Source of the DNA: Brachypodius melanocephalos
Lineage: Eukaryota; Chordata; Aves; Passeriformes; Pycnonotidae
Reading direction: 5' to 3'
DNA length: 64,000 nucleotides
Assembly (NCBI GenBank): GCA_013398615.1
Contig: VZSR01003807.1
Coordinates: 41,122,578 to 41,186,577, forward strand
In this document: piece by piece, positions 11,463 to 24,842 of the stretch
How the letters are laid out: every line of letters starts with the position of its first letter
Numbering within the stretch: position 1 is the stretch's first letter
Notes under the pieces: generated by a model
Databases searched by the model: none
What the model was told of the DNA's origin: nothing
What the model saw: only the letters and a program-made list of their open reading frames with translations
Made by a program: the position numbers and the translations under genes

Positions 11463-14149
11463 GTGAGTTAACAGTGTACCTTAGACTTACTGCACTGGCT
11501 GCTGCTGTGTTAAAAGACAGAACTGTCATTTCTTTCTCTTACTCTGATGTGTTCCATCATCCCTGGGACCTGGTCACTCTGCTGAATGGTGAAATACATC
11601 TAAGAAGAGCATTAAGATCAGAAACTCCAGTATAAATTGAGAAGGTGTGACTGCAGCATCATCAAAACTGTGCTAATCCACTTCACCTCACTTCATGAAT
11701 ACCATTTCAGTCTTGGAAACATGATCCATAATTCAGTCCTGATGCTTCTCTTCAGCCCTTGCTTTCTGAAATGGATAATAAGAAATCTACTGCTGTGATT
11801 TTGAGCTCTGCCTGACTAAAGATGAAGATCATATTTCATTCCTGTTCTTGAATGACTTTTGCAGTGGAATAAAACAAATATCTGCTTCTGTTGAACAATG
11901 CATGCAAAGCAATAAATCGTCCTCTGGTAATGAAAGGAGCAGGGATGAGTCCTCCACATGTGCAGAAGGGAGACAGCAGAGGAAGCTGAATGAACAGATC
12001 TTGTATGTGAAGAGGGAAATAGTGTGCAATGGACAGAGGGATGTTCTGGGAGAGAACCCAGAGGTTATGTTGGGGTTTCTTGGGCAGACAGCCCAAGTGA
12101 GCCATGGAAACCATGCTGCCACAGGAGTGGGAGCCGGAGGGATCTTCAGCAGGAGTGCTCAATACAAGCAAGTGCAAGTTTTTGAGTTTCAAAATTTCAC
12201 AGGAATGTAACCAGGGGTATGCATAAAGATATTTACCATCTTTGCATAATTGTTCAGCCCAGCTTAAATGCTCACCTTCTTTGGTATGCCATGTAAGATA
12301 TTAGTTGTAGGAAAAAATGTGAATAGCATACTAATTCAGTAGTGTTTTTGTTTGAAGTTTGTAATCTCAAGCTGATTCAACACAAAAAAAAATTGGATAG
12401 CAAAATAGAAACCAATGACAATTTTCCGTTCATGCCCAAATATTTCTCAAGGAGAAAGGAAATTAGGTTATGTCAAGAGTTCCCTTCCACTGTCTCATAT
12501 AAAGATTGTCCTGCTTCACAGAAAAAAAAAAAAAAGAGTTTCCTCTTTGGTCTGAGAGATGAACATTAAAAGAAACTTACAGTACCCTATGACATGGCCA
12601 TGAAACTGATTGATACTTGATCTAAAGAAGAAAGTTTAAAGCAAAAAGATGTCTTTATACCTTATGAACCCAGATATTTGAAGGGACAGAACTGAGAGAA
12701 GAGGTAGTGCTACACGAAATGCAGCAGCAGAGGCATGTCAGGACACAGAGACACGTGTTGTCTGACTTGACCCACAGAAGCTCAATATAAAATACAAAAA
12801 TGAAGTTAGAAATTGCAGTGTTGAGAGCACAAGCAGCACTGGCTATGTTGAGCCTAGACAAGGCTGCCAGATGGACTCAAATCTGCATGTGCTTATTGCC
12901 CAGAAATCTGTTTTCAAATCAATAATACATTACTAAACCCAAAATGTGGAAAGCCATGAAAGTCCCTGAGCGCTGCATGTTTAGGGTGCTCCCTGTGCAG
13001 CAGGCATCGTGTGCTGGCAGAGCTCATGTATGAACGCAGAGCAGTAGAGGTGTTAACAGCAAACCATCCCTTTCCATCTCACTTCCCTACGGACTGTGAA
13101 CAAACACACAATAGCCAAACCATCCAAAGCCTACATTTTTTAGCCTAGACTAAACATTTGACCATTTGACCTTTACTCAGCCAAAAGTGGTTGGTATTAC
13201 CTCTTCTGTGGCTGCTACCCTAAATGTAAACTCACAGAGCTCTCAGAGGGGCCCATATAAGTGAACCCATCTCTAAAACACAGCGCGAGCCTCTCCAGCA
13301 CTAATAGCAGCTCTACTTACCCACGCTTGGGACTGAGCTGATCAAACAAAAACTATAAAAAGGGAAAGGTGATGTTCAGGAGCACCAGAGCAGGCCTCTG
13401 ATTTCTCGCAAGTTACTACAGACAAAACACCAAATAAATAACTCCCTAAACAAATCAAGTTTCATCTTTAGGGATTTAGGTTTCCTACAAAAAATCTTGG
13501 AAATTGAAGCACTACTGAATGCTTCAATTTCCTCACTCTCCAGGGTCACTGATTTCCTCCTGAATGCTAACCCAGTTCTCTTTTGAAGTGACAATGCTTT
13601 TTCAAGTGTTTGAAATCAGTAACTGGTATGGGCTCATCTGATATTCTTTGTGAAATCCTGAGTCCTCAATTATTCTGCTAACCTCCAGCTTCTCTTTCTT
13701 AAGCAAACCTGATAATTTTTCTTACATCAATTGAATCAAGCATTTTACTGAGGCTGAAGCAAATTAGATTTAACTCATTTTCTTTTCATAGAAAATTTAA
13801 TTTTCTCTATTGTCTTAACTACTGACCAAAGACAAGTCTAAAGGGGCATCACTTCCTTGGATCAGAACTTTTTTTGGTCAATAGACCTGCCACCTGTTGT
13901 ATCAAGGCGAAAGCTGGCCTTATATTTATTTAAGAATCTGCTCTTCAGTACATACCTTAAAGGTTACAGTCTTCTGTAAAAAAAGTTTAAAGACAATTTA
14001 CACAGTCTCGACCCCTCATCCCCCCACCACAATTACAACCAAAATTCCCCACAATTATTCTGCAGTCTGGCAATGTCAAATCCATGTTTTACCTGTTACA
14101 TCTTGCAAGCACTGTCATTATCTTGAATTCCTCTAGAGCCCCATTCTTG

Positions 14150-14725
14150 AGCTCCTAGGTTGACCTTTGCTGCCAGACAGGTTCCTACCAAGGTCCTCTC
14201 TTACTTCTGTTACTCAGCAGTTTAGGGGGAGAAAATAAGACTAAAAACTTGTGGTTCATGGTAAAGGTAGTTTAATGAAGAAAAGATAAGGCACATGGAA
14301 GCACAGCCTTATTAAAAAAAAAATTATTCTCTGCTTCCCACCTGTGGGTGATGTCCAGTCACTTTCTTAGAAGCAGAGCAAAGCATAGCAGCTGCTTTGG
14401 AAGAGAAACATCTAAATAATGAATTTTAATTATAAATGTCCCCCTTCTCCTTTTCTTTAGCTTTTATTGCTCAAGACAAGATCGTGCATGCTATAGGATA
14501 TGGCTTTGCACAGTTTGGGTCTTCTGTCCTGTGTCCCCTCTAAACCTCTGGCCCACTTCTAGCCCCCTGGCCTTTGTGAGGGAGGTTGATGCTTTGCTAG
14601 CACTGCTCAGCAATGGCCAAAACACTGCTGTGTTATCAACACACTTCCAGCTACAAATACAAACCTCAGCACAGCTCCTCCAACTGCCTTGGGGAAAGTT
14701 AACTCTTTCCCAGAAAAACCTAACA
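14150..14725 (-). mobile_element. Decayed avian endogenous-retrovirus LTR (solo, minus orientation)
   Basis: The plus strand reads as the reverse complement of a common avian ERV LTR. In order from the left come a GGGGGAGAAAATAAGA block and a TTGTGGTTCATGGT...TAGTTTAATGAA block. Next is the region around 14450-14480 that corresponds to the LTR promoter, with its TATA box now AATAAAAGCT on the minus strand. Then come GCACTGCTCAGCAATGGCC and TGTTATCAACAC, and finally AAAGTTAACTCTTTCCCAGA next to the terminus. The minus-strand LTR would start TGTTAGG at 14725. The left border is approximate and no target duplication was found. Divergence is high, so this is an old insertion. No gag, pol or env sequence is attached. 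Confidence 0.72.
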
Positions 14726-15794
14726 TAATATAACGTGAAGTGTTGTTCTCACACAACCTAAACAGCAATTACCAACTTGACTGAATTTAAAGCACATGCC
14801 TCTGGATAAAAGTTTTAAGAAGCTAAAGTGTGCAATGGTGGACCAAAGAAAAGCCAGAAGTGGCCCAGTTTCATGCTTATTACTGTGGCCAAGAGTAGAA
14901 GTTTGCAGAAGGGGTGTAAGAACTGGGAGAAATATTAAGTAGTTTTTCCCTTGAAAAACCCATGAGGAAGCCCATGGTCTCCTGGTGGCAAACCAGTATG
15001 TCTGGAGAGTAATCAATATGCCTATACTTTTTGACTTTTACCTTTAAATTCCCTAATGTCCAGTGGCCCAAAATATTAACAATCATTTTCACTATGCATT
15101 TCTTGCAAACTGCATCCTTTACCTGAACAATCTCCCTGGGTACTCCCCAAGTTTTGGATTGCAATAAACAGAATCAGCATTCCAGACACAGCACCTCCAT
15201 ATGTTTTATGATTTTATGGTCTGCTGTCATATCTTTAGCCATTCTCTTCCAGGCCAAGGACTCCAACCATGCTGAGATTTTTCTCTGTGGAACTGGTTCT
15301 AATCCTGTGAAACTCCGTTGCCTTTTCAGTGCCTCTCTTAGTTTGTCTGCACCATTTTAACCTCTCCAGTATAATTAGATTAATTTTTTCTCCCCAAAAT
15401 CTCTTAACATATCTGTGGGATAATTTATGGGAAACTTACTCTGTACATTTCACACTGATGCCTTCAATAAAATTTATATTAAAGTGACATGCCAAGCTGC
15501 ACAATTTTAGGATACTTAAGACATTGAACTGACTCCTTTGAGATTATGTATTTACAGTATAAATATTTATCAGAAAACATGTTTTTTTAAGAGGCAGTTT
15601 TAAGATTCTTCTGATAATTTTAAATATCATATTGTCTCTTGAGTATTTGGGTATTCGCAACAACTTCCTTTTCAAGTTACCAGCTTTTAAAGGAATCCTA
15701 CATGGTCTGCTTCTTTCTGAATACTGTGCAAGGCATTTTGTGTCTGACTCAGACTCATATCTCATATGTACGGCAATGCTTCTGCTCAGTTCAG
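14726..15794. other. Unique non-coding DNA between an LTR and a CR1
   Basis: Nothing recognisable was seen. Several 60-98 codon open frames overlap on both strands without any domain. The right part, just before 15795, may hold the most decayed 5' portion of the adjoining CR1. Confidence 0.5.
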
Positions 15795-17812
15795 GGACAT
15801 ACTTGGAACAATCCCATGGGATCCCAAGACAAGAGAGGTCAAGGAAGGAGTTTTAAGGATCACCTTCTCCAAGTTCAAGAGTGACACATCCTGATGAACA
15901 CAAATCAATCAAAGGTAGCAGGAAGCCTTCAGGTATGAACAAGGAGCTCCTGACAATAGAGGTGGAAGAGGGGAGAGATGAGTCTGGAGGAGTACAGACA
16001 CGTTTTCTGCACGCATAAGTAGGAAAGCCAAAGTCCACCTTGACCGAAATCTGGAGACAGGGGCTTCTGCAGGTATATTGACAGCAAAAGGAAAACTAGG
16101 GGACTGAAGGTGAAGAGGAATAGGAGACTGAGGTACTCAATGGCTTCCATGCTCTAGTTACAGGCAGAAGGTAATATCAGCCTTCAGGGATCCCAGATCC
16201 TTGAGGAGAGTGGGAAAGTCCACAACAAGTAAGGTAGAGGAGGATCCTGTGAGTGAACATTTCAATAAACTGCACACAAATCAATGGGACCTGATGTGAT
16301 AAACCTGCAAATGCTGAGAAAGCTGCCTGAGGAAGCTATGCCACTCAATTATCTTAAAGAGATCATAATAATTTGGAGAAATTCCTAAGGACTGGAAGAG
16401 TGATCACTTCAACTTTCAAGAAGGGCAGGAAGGAGAATCCAGGGATCTAGAGGGTAGTAAACCTCACCTCAGTCACTGGAAAGGTGACAAAGCAAATAAT
16501 CCTGCAAATATTTCCAAACATTTTTGAGGCAAGAAAGTAATTTAGAATATTCAGCATGGATTTATGAAGGGGAACTTACACATGAACAAACTGATGTTAT
16601 TGTACAATGACATGATGAATTCAATAGATAAGAGCAATAAATAGGTGCTGTTTACCGTGATTTTAGGGAGACTTTTGTCACTGCCCCCATAACATCTCCA
16701 CTGACAAAATTACAAAATACAGACTAGACATACGAACAGTGAGACAGACTGAAAATTGTCTGAGATGTAGCTTTTATTAAAAAGCTGGGATCAGCAGCAC
16801 AAAGCCCATCCAAATGCCAGTCACTAGCGGTGAGGGATTCGTACTAGAGCCAGTGCTATTCAAGAGCTTCATGAATGACCTGGATGATGAGAATGAGCAT
16901 GATAGAAAATGCCGCCCTCCATAAGCATGACAGAAAAATAAGAAGCAGCTGATATATCAGAGGGTTGTGCTGCCATTCAGAGGGACCCCACTGTCTGGAG
17001 AAATTGGTCAACAGGAGCTTCATTGTTGATCTCTTGTTGATGTAGTTCAACAAGTGAAGTGCAAAATCCTGCATCCAGGGAGTAAGAAACCCATGCAGCA
17101 TATATGCTGGAGCCGTCAGAAAATATCCCAAGAGTTTTTGTGAACAAGAAGTTGACCATGAGCCAGCAAGATGCATTTTTTATCGTTGAAGGACTTACAG
17201 CATCCTGGGCTGCATGACGGAAAACATCGTCAAGGAGGTGATTCCCATCCTCTGTTTATCACTGGTGAAACACATCTGGAGTTCTGGGTCCCATTCTGAG
17301 CTCTCCAGTGCAAGAGAGACATGGACGGACATACTGCACAGAGTCCATCAGAGGTCACAGGGGTGATTGAGGTACAAGAACATCTGATGCATGAGGAGAG
17401 GCTGAGAGCACTGGGACTGTTTAAGTTGGACAAGAAAAGGCTCATGAGAATCTTATCAACAAATATAAGTTCCTGATAGGAAATGGTAAAGAAGATGGAG
17501 CCAAGCACTTCTCAGAGACAGGGGCAAGAGACAATGCAGGAAACAGAAAATACTATTTAAACATAGAAAAAAAACAGGTTGTCTGGTTTGGTTTTGTTTT
17601 GTTTTACTGTGCAGGTCATCAAATACCTGCAACTTATTGCTTGGAGAAGCTGTGGAACCTCCATGAAGATATTGAAACCTCACCTGAACATGGTCTTGCA
17701 TTACCTACACTAATTCACTACGCTTTGAAGAGGACAACCGAAAGAGATAATCCTAGATAATAGACATATTTTCCTATGTCATCCATTCTGTGTCTCTGTG
17801 AATTCTTCCAGT
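15795..17812 (+). mobile_element. CR1 LINE, ORF2 reverse-transcriptase part to 3' end (degenerate)
   Basis: About 2 kb follows the avian CR1 ORF2 order in sense. Recognisable blocks are AACAAGGAGCTCCTGACA near 15940, AGGAAAGCCAAAGTCCACCT near 16020, GGCAAAAGGAAAACTAGGG near 16083, and AATGGGACCTGATG near 16285. Further on are TTCATGAATGACCTGGATGA near 16868 (the FxNDLDD reverse-transcriptase neighbourhood), GAGGAGAGGCTGAGAGCACTGGGACTG near 17394 (quoted only in part by its key words), and AAGAAGATGGAGCCAAGC near 17490. The 3' end near 17786-17810 shows a decayed ATTCTGTG-type terminal repeat. Stops and frameshifts throughout make it inactive. The endonuclease half is missing or unrecognisable, as in typical 5'-truncated copies. 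Confidence 0.9.
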
Positions 17813-17941
17813 TATATCTGATCTAATAAATTAAAACCAATATTGTATATAAAATATCTCCGTAAATGTCTATATCCCTGAATTACCTGTGACTTCAATA
17901 ACCATAGGCCAGTCAAGTTTATACTGTAATTCTTTCCATGG

Positions 17942-17946
17942 GGTTC
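17942..17946 (+). repeat. Left target-site duplication GGTTC
   Basis: The five bases GGTTC directly before the LTR start are repeated directly after its end at 18589-18593. This marks a retroviral-type integration. Confidence 0.85.
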
Positions 17947-18588
17947 TGTCCTGGGGTGACTGTGATGCTTGTATCCCCAATTGTCTGTTCTGTTTGTGCT
18001 GAATATTAAGTTCTGCACCTTTAAGACTTGTTCTGAGAACGAAGAGGGGGAAAGACGAAGCACGGAGTTTGCAGAAACATCGCTTGCTCCTCCACATTCC
18101 ACTCCTGGACTGTGTTGTCCATGGACAGACAGTGAGAGAGAGAGCTCTCTTTTGCTTTTTAGTTAGATTTTTTTACCTAGCTGAGGCAGAGGATTTCCCT
18201 GGACTGTTTTTTTTTCCTTTTTCTTGGAACCGTTTAAACCTGTTCTGGACTGAAAAACCCAGAAAACACCTGGAGCTCACACCTTCAGTGCACTGGGGCC
18301 CAGGAGGGCATTTTCCAGCACTGGAGGGACTGATGAGAGACTGGGAGAGCTGAGCTACACCCACAGCAAGGTCTTTCTCAATTTTGCCATCTCTTCAGAG
18401 CAGCGAGAGGTTGTTTGATGCTGTTTATTGTTTTTGTGCTTGTGGGCACTGCTCATTGAAAAGAAATTTTTCCACTTTTCTCTAAGGAAATTTTTCCTGG
18501 ACCAGTTGGGGAAGGGGCCACTTGAATTTGCTTTCTAGAGGGATCCCGTTTTGGAGGTTTCCTCCCAAATTTGCCCTAAACCAGGACA
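17947..18588. mobile_element. Intact solo LTR, 642 bp, TGTCCTGG...CCAGGACA
   Basis: The element starts TGTCCTGG (17947-17954) and ends CCAGGACA (18581-18588), a perfect 8-bp terminal inverted repeat with canonical TG...CA ends. A perfect 5-bp target duplication, GGTTC, flanks it. Five-base duplications are typical of ERVL- or ERV1-type integrases rather than the 6 bp of ERVK or alpharetroviral ones. The sequence resembles a repeat family common in songbirds, which I recall as an LTR. Orientation is uncertain: an AATAAA lies on the minus strand near 18427, but no clear TATA box is placed with it. No internal retroviral genes are present, so it is a solo LTR left by recombination between two LTRs. 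The clean ends suggest a fairly young insertion. Confidence 0.82.
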
Positions 18589-18593
18589 GGTTC
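18589..18593 (+). repeat. Right target-site duplication GGTTC
   Basis: This is an exact copy of 17942-17946, immediately after the terminal CA of the LTR. Confidence 0.85.
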
Positions 18594-21500
18594 TTCCACA
18601 TAAAAAATGGCTGTTTTCTCCAAATACTAAGGACATGCTACTTTGTCACCTAGAGATTTCTTCTGTGTCACTGTGCCCTTATATCACATAATTTTACCCC
18701 AGATAACTATAGGAAACTCTTACTGTAAGAAACTCCTTGGGTAACTGGAATGAGTTGGGCCACTGACACAGAGGTAGTACAGCCTTAACTGAATGCTTAG
18801 TGAGATGCATATTCATTTCCTTGCTTTCTGAAGTGCTGTCATTAAGAAATATCCTTAAATTATTCATAAATCTGTTTTAAGAGATGAGACCATTTGGTGT
18901 GATGTTAATTGCTGCCAGAGGAGGGTCCCTCAAGTTACCAACTTCTGTCCATTATCCTTTTTTCAAACCTAATACTTCAAAACCTAAGGTGCATATGTAA
19001 ACATAGATAAATATTTCACACCCATTAGTTTAATGGAGAAGTTGACAGACGGATGGTTTCACTCGGTCTTCATCTCTCTCTTTTGCTTGACTCAAACTCA
19101 TCCAAATTCATGTAAAAGTTATTGGCCTTTTGGTTCTATCCCTTATCTCCTTCCAAATACAAGGAGATATAGAATTATTACACAAATATAAAGCATATGG
19201 AGAAAAATTCCATATTGGTAAATATCAGCTGCTATTCTGTCCATCTGATCACTATCAGCTGTCTGCTAGTGCAGAAACGTTGTTGTTGTTGTTGTCATGT
19301 AAGATAAGGATGTTTATAATAGCAGCAAAGTTCATAGTAGTTATTAGCAGATCAAAACCAATAAGTGTCAAGAGCTGTAATCATTTTGTACCTGTTTGGA
19401 CCATAGGTCACCAATCTTGCAGTGACTGCTCTGTTCCAACAAACATGAAGAACCGGAGCATTAGCAGGGCAAGGCAGGAAGATGAAAGATGTAGAGATGT
19501 GCAACTCAAAAACTCTGGATGAGATCCAGCATGGAATGAGAGCATCTGACATTAGTTTCCTATACATGCACTAGCTGTCTAAGCACCTATTAGTCTGAAC
19601 GGATTGCCACTCAGTGCAGTCAATAGGCCTGAAAAGCGCTCAGCATGCACTGACAAAGGTGTTTGTTGGATGGCCATTTGAATCTCACACTCTTGAAAAC
19701 GAGGGCAGACTAGGACCAAACAACAAGCCGGCTTGGGTTTACACTGAGCACTGAGTACTCCAGGCTGCACGAAGCCTACTAGCTCCCAAAAGTCATTCAG
19801 GAGAGAATACCTGAAAAATATAACTTTGTTTAAAAGATTAATTATTTGTCCATGGTCTTCTAACACATCAAAGTGAGAAACCTGTGAATACAGTTAGTTA
19901 GGCAGCAAGTGCCACCCATCATAGACAAGCTGAAAGTTCAGGCTCATGTGGAAAGGAGCAACGACCCAGGCCACTCCTAGCCTTCCATCATTGTAAAGAA
20001 TCCCAAAGGAAGTTAGACCCCCTCCTGGAAATGAGAAAGAGCATGCTTAAGTATGATTTTCTTGGTCTGTGCCCTGCGATAACACCTCACCTTAGGGGAG
20101 GTCAAAAGGTCCCAGAAGATGAGAATAAATCAACAATTATGTGACCATTTCAAACGACTGCAAAGAGAAAGTGGAATATAACTAAAGACAGTATTGGTGA
20201 GAGTAATATTTATGGCATAACACTGAAGAAATAGTGGTTGCAAACCTCCTGTTGGTGACTCCTGTGTTGTGCTCCTCAATCTTCCTTGCTTGATCCAACA
20301 GAGATGGATTTAAGAGAGGAACAGCTTGAGATTTCATGCACTTAGATGTAGAAACAGGTAAAACAGCTGTGGCTGCACTCCCAGAAGACCTCCGTGTCTT
20401 GATGCACTTCTTTGCACTGCAATATCTTTGCAATGGAATCTGGCCTCATTTGTGGCTCCCTGATCTCCAGCTCTGCCCAGTCTCTGCCTCTGCTCTCCAG
20501 CACAGCTATGTGAGATTTTAAACCTGGAACTGAAATCTTCACTTTACAATACAGATGCCACATGCTAGGACAGCTGCCATGCAGTCTAGCAGAAATTCAC
20601 TGGACTCCTTCTTCTACTTTGATATCTGAGTCTCTTGGCTGCTGTTGTGCCAGTTCACTCCCTGCCGATCAGAAACCATGCAGTGCAGGGCAAAAAACCA
20701 AATTTCTCGTGCAATTTCCACTACATCTGGGCCAAGACTGTAAACTATAGAATAAAGAACTATAGCATAAAATTTCAAGCGTCCCAAGACCTGCACTATG
20801 GCAATCCCCACTTCAATATGTCCAGTGAATAACACTTAATGAAGTACACTGAGTCCAAATGCTCTCCAAAGTGTTTAATATGCACGTGAAGAGACAACTT
20901 CTGTGACCATTTCAGGTTGGGTTTCTGCCTAGCTTGCCAGGCAACTTTTTCTTCCTGGATTTCTGACACAGATCTTGAGTATGAAAAGATTTCAGATGTT
21001 TTTGGCAGCTCCTCTTGCTTATTTGCAAGTTATATAATAAATTAATTTTTCATGTGTTTTACTGATAGAGCTTGGCTTTTCACAGTTTTCAGTTTGGGCA
21101 AAAGTCAGCTGGAAATAAGTTTAGCTGGAATATTTTTCACCAAGAAATATAATTGCATCAAATAAGGAAATCTTGTAGATTCTGTTGCAATTTTGTTGTG
21201 GAGAGAAGAGGGGAAAATGTTCAGACACTGTCAAAATATTTTGTCATTTTCTTATAAAGTGATTTTTTAAAAAATGTTTTATTTTGTATGGAATACTTTA
21301 ACATAACATTTTAAATTGACAAAAATCAGAGCATTTTTGTCAAAATAAAATATTTTCATCAACTCTAAAGGATGTTGGGGTGTGGTTTGTTTTGGGTTGT
21401 GTTTTTTTGACATTATGAAATTTGAAAATGTGCTTTAGGCTCTCTTTTCAACATGAAATGTACCATATAGAACATTCACCTTCGTTTCAGCAGTGCTGAG

Positions 21501-22755
21501 CATGCCCCTCTCCAAAGGACAACACAGTCAAGGAATCAACAAACAAAGCTGTAAGATGCATGTGACTCCTAGGATTTGGACATGCCCATCAGTTGTAGTT
21601 GTGAGGAGCTGCACCTGGTTTCAGGCAAGCATTTTAAGACAGAAAGAATAATGTGTAAAGGGAACAGAGAAGCTGATGCAGGTGAAGAGCAGTATAAAAG
21701 TGGCATAATTATTTGTATAGAAAGAGTTAGTCTGACATTGTGAGACAGCTGTGAAAACCTCATGCCACTGCTATTTATGCCAGAAGAGCTATGTAGCTAG
21801 CTTCCAGCACACAATAATTAAATTAGACAAGGCTCCAGAAAAACTGAAGTAAAACAAAAACTTATAGTGCTACAGGGGATACTATGTCAAAAACCCTGCT
21901 TATATCCATTTGGAAATACACGCCAAAGAAATAATTATCTTTGTGTTTATCCATACTGTTTTTTCCATATGTCTCCAACTGAAGCATGTAGTGCAAAGAA
22001 TATATGCAGCAGTAGGATGTGATAATAACCCTGAGAATATAGAATAGATATATAAAAACACAAATTAATTTTATACAGAATAGAAACAAGAATTCTGCAT
22101 CAGCAGTCAGCACCTCCAATCCTTAAGGAATGAATGTGAAAATACTACTGGTGTCATGATTATTTATAGATTTATAGATATATACACATACATATATGTC
22201 AGATGTTTCTAAAGGTTTTTTTAAATTATAGATATCTGTCTCTACTGGCATGAGCAGTCTTGTCTGCCAGCATTTTCCCCATGAACAGCAGTAAAGAGAT
22301 TCTGCAGCCATCACCAAGGCCCACAGGCTGTTATCAGAAAACAAATGGCTGTATTCTAAGCCATTCTTCAAGATTATGTTCCATTCATTACACTAAACCC
22401 CATATTATTAATAAAAATTCCTTTGAGAGCTCAAAATTCATTGAAACATAAAGCATACATTTATATAGTAAGCCAAATAAATTATTTGTGCCAGGATTCA
22501 TCCCAACTAACTTCAACTAGAAAACCAGTTACTCTGGCCCCTCTTTATACTAAAAGAATAAAAAACACTGCAATAGGAAATATAGGAGGGTCTATGTCAG
22601 CACCTGGGCGTGCACCTCTCCCTGCTGGCTGCATTGCAAACCTGCAGTGACTGCACCTAAGATATGGTGTGAATCTCATCCTCAGTGCCATTTCTGGAGT
22701 CTGTTTGTGAGTATAATTTCTCTGAACTCTTTTAGGTGCTTTATTTGCCTTCTAG

Positions 22756-22791
22756 TCATATACTCCAGAAACAGCTTTTGGATACTGAAAG
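22756..22791 (+). other. Weak candidate microexon (36 nt, phase 2-2)
   Basis: A long pyrimidine tract ending in TGCCTTCTAG precedes this segment and AAAG|GTAAAC follows it. The frame starting after one base is open (HILQKQLLDTE) and leaves two bases, so it is phase-symmetric. A second frame is also open. The donor is only moderate. Confidence 0.12.
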
Positions 22792-24824
22792 GTAAACACA
22801 CGTGGTACTAGTTGGGTTCAGGAGGAGGCTCCCCTGGAAGTGCCTGAACTGAGCTATTGGGCTCCACAAATCCCAACTGCCTGCTTTGGTCAGTTGTTTA
22901 CTGCCTCAGCTCATGGTGATTGGACCTCACTTTAATTCACAGAGGAAGATTTGAATAAATCTGCTGATGACAGTGTAAACATTTTGCTTTTGTTTCCCTT
23001 CCCAAACAGTTACATGCAAGCTGAGTAACAGAAAGAAGATCTTTAACCCGTGTAAAAGGCAGGATGCCTAGGGCAGCTTGGTTCTCTGGCCCATGGATCC
23101 TTGTGCTCCTCCCCTGCTGCCCTGCAGTCTCCAGTTGGCTTGGGTTGCTTCCCAGACAGCCCCACACTCTGAAGACTCATTAACATCTATCTTCCTTCAA
23201 TTCCAGTCTCTCAGGCACAAACTCTTCTAAATCACTTTCTGCTTCAGTAACAGAACCAGAGACAAATAACTTCAAAAGGCTCAGAGCCCAACATGCAACA
23301 TGTGTTAATGAGTACCAAATAAAAGGGACTTTCAACTAGGTAATGAATACCCAATATTATTTAATCAAAAGTGATGCCTTTTCTGAATTACCACAGTTAT
23401 GTGGATTTTTTTCAAGCAGAAAATTGTAAAACCAGGGAGAAATTGAAGTGTGAAATCCCCAACCCCCCTAATTGTTTCATAAAGGAAAAGAATTGTTGAA
23501 GAACTTGAGAACACAAAAATATATTCTACCCATTGAACTGAAACCATGCTCATTGTTTCAGTGGTCCACAGTTGAGGTCACCTTACAAATATCCTAGAGA
23601 GGAATCAATAGTTTGATTGTTCACTAAGATCTTTTATATTTAAAAAAAATAGAAAGAAAGACCTTCTCTACTGAGGACCTTTAAAACAAGGTGCACACAC
23701 CTCCTACAGCATATGTTTTCACCAGACTGAGTATACAACCACCACAGTAGTGCTGCTTATATTTGTCTAGAATTTCAACAAAATGGAAAATTCCTCTGTG
23801 TTCTGTGCCTGAAAATTTTCCTTCTTACAACAGGGCTCTTAGATCCGTGGCAATACTGTTTCGTCTGCAAAGACTCAAAAAAAAATTAATGGCAAAAGAT
23901 ACACAGCTTAACTTTTGAGGTGCTGCCATTTATGACATCTTAAGATTTGGGAAACTCTAACTCTATTAAAAAAAATCTCAAAGACAAAGCAAAAGACTTT
24001 CCCTACAATGAGAAGTTTGATGACTGAGAAGTTTTGAACTGAGTGTCAATTACTCATCTCATATAATTTTACATAATGACATGTCCTGGGTGGTTTGTAT
24101 CTATGCACCTTTTTATTGAGAGGAAGGAAATTTTCAGGTACCAGCCACATAAGACATTTCACATTTGAATGTAAACACAGTTATCATATGTAGAGGCAGC
24201 TGAAATGGCATGAAACCAAGGTTTTCATAGCTAAAATCCACTCCATGAAGGACTACATAGTGTTCTACACATATGTAAAACTAATTAGTCATTGCATAAT
24301 AGCAATTAAAGATGGGACACACCTGTTGTGGTACCTATTGTATCTACACCTGTACCAGCTGGCTGATGCTTCCTTTGCAAATAAGTTCTTCCAAAAATTA
24401 TTGATTATATCTCACCCAAAATACAGCAGATTAAATGGGGTTTAAAGCACATTTCTTTCTCCTGACTATAAACAGATCTTGGAGCAACAAGCTCAGTGTC
24501 TAGGTAGTGGGTGAGATGAATGTAATCATAGGCTACTACAACAAGGAATTCTCTACCAGCAGCAGCAGGGAATAATGACAGAGTATCCTCTAGAAGCATT
24601 TGGGGATTATATGAACAAAGGTGTCGTTGACTGTTTTATTGAATTTCTCTTATAAGACACATGATCTTTTTGCCTTACCAGGCTCAGAGAAGAACTCTCT
24701 CTGCAGAGGTTAAAGAGAGTGGGGGTTTCTGTGTGCTTCTGACACACAGTATCTTTACTCTCAGGAATTAGAGGGTTTTGCCTCAAATTTCCACTGAGGC
24801 TAGATAATAAAGTATTAATAAAGC

Positions 24825-24842
24825 TTTTTTTTTTTTTTTTTT
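24825..24842. repeat. T18 homopolymer
   Basis: Eighteen T residues in a row are read directly. On the minus strand this would be a poly(A), but the sequence to its right shows no recognisable retrocopy. Confidence 0.9.

Larger units (their letters stand above)
8831..14149. other. Unique AT-rich non-coding DNA with small tandem duplications
   Basis: No gene is recognised. Two short tandem duplications (10207-10248 and 11115-11156), AAAC-rich patches near 10325-10391 and an A14 run near 12522 are the visible repeats. At 11828-12210 both strands carry open frames of about 120 codons. They overlap each other and match no known family, so they are treated as chance openings in a slightly GC-richer patch. 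Confidence 0.5.

Noticed and set aside
11828..12210. Overlapping open frames of about 120 codons on both strands
   Set aside because: Frames open on both strands, no known domain, no splice or promoter context; fits chance in a slightly GC-richer patch.
16856..17176. 106-codon minus-strand frame
   Set aside because: It lies antisense within the plus-strand CR1 copy and is a shadow of the element.
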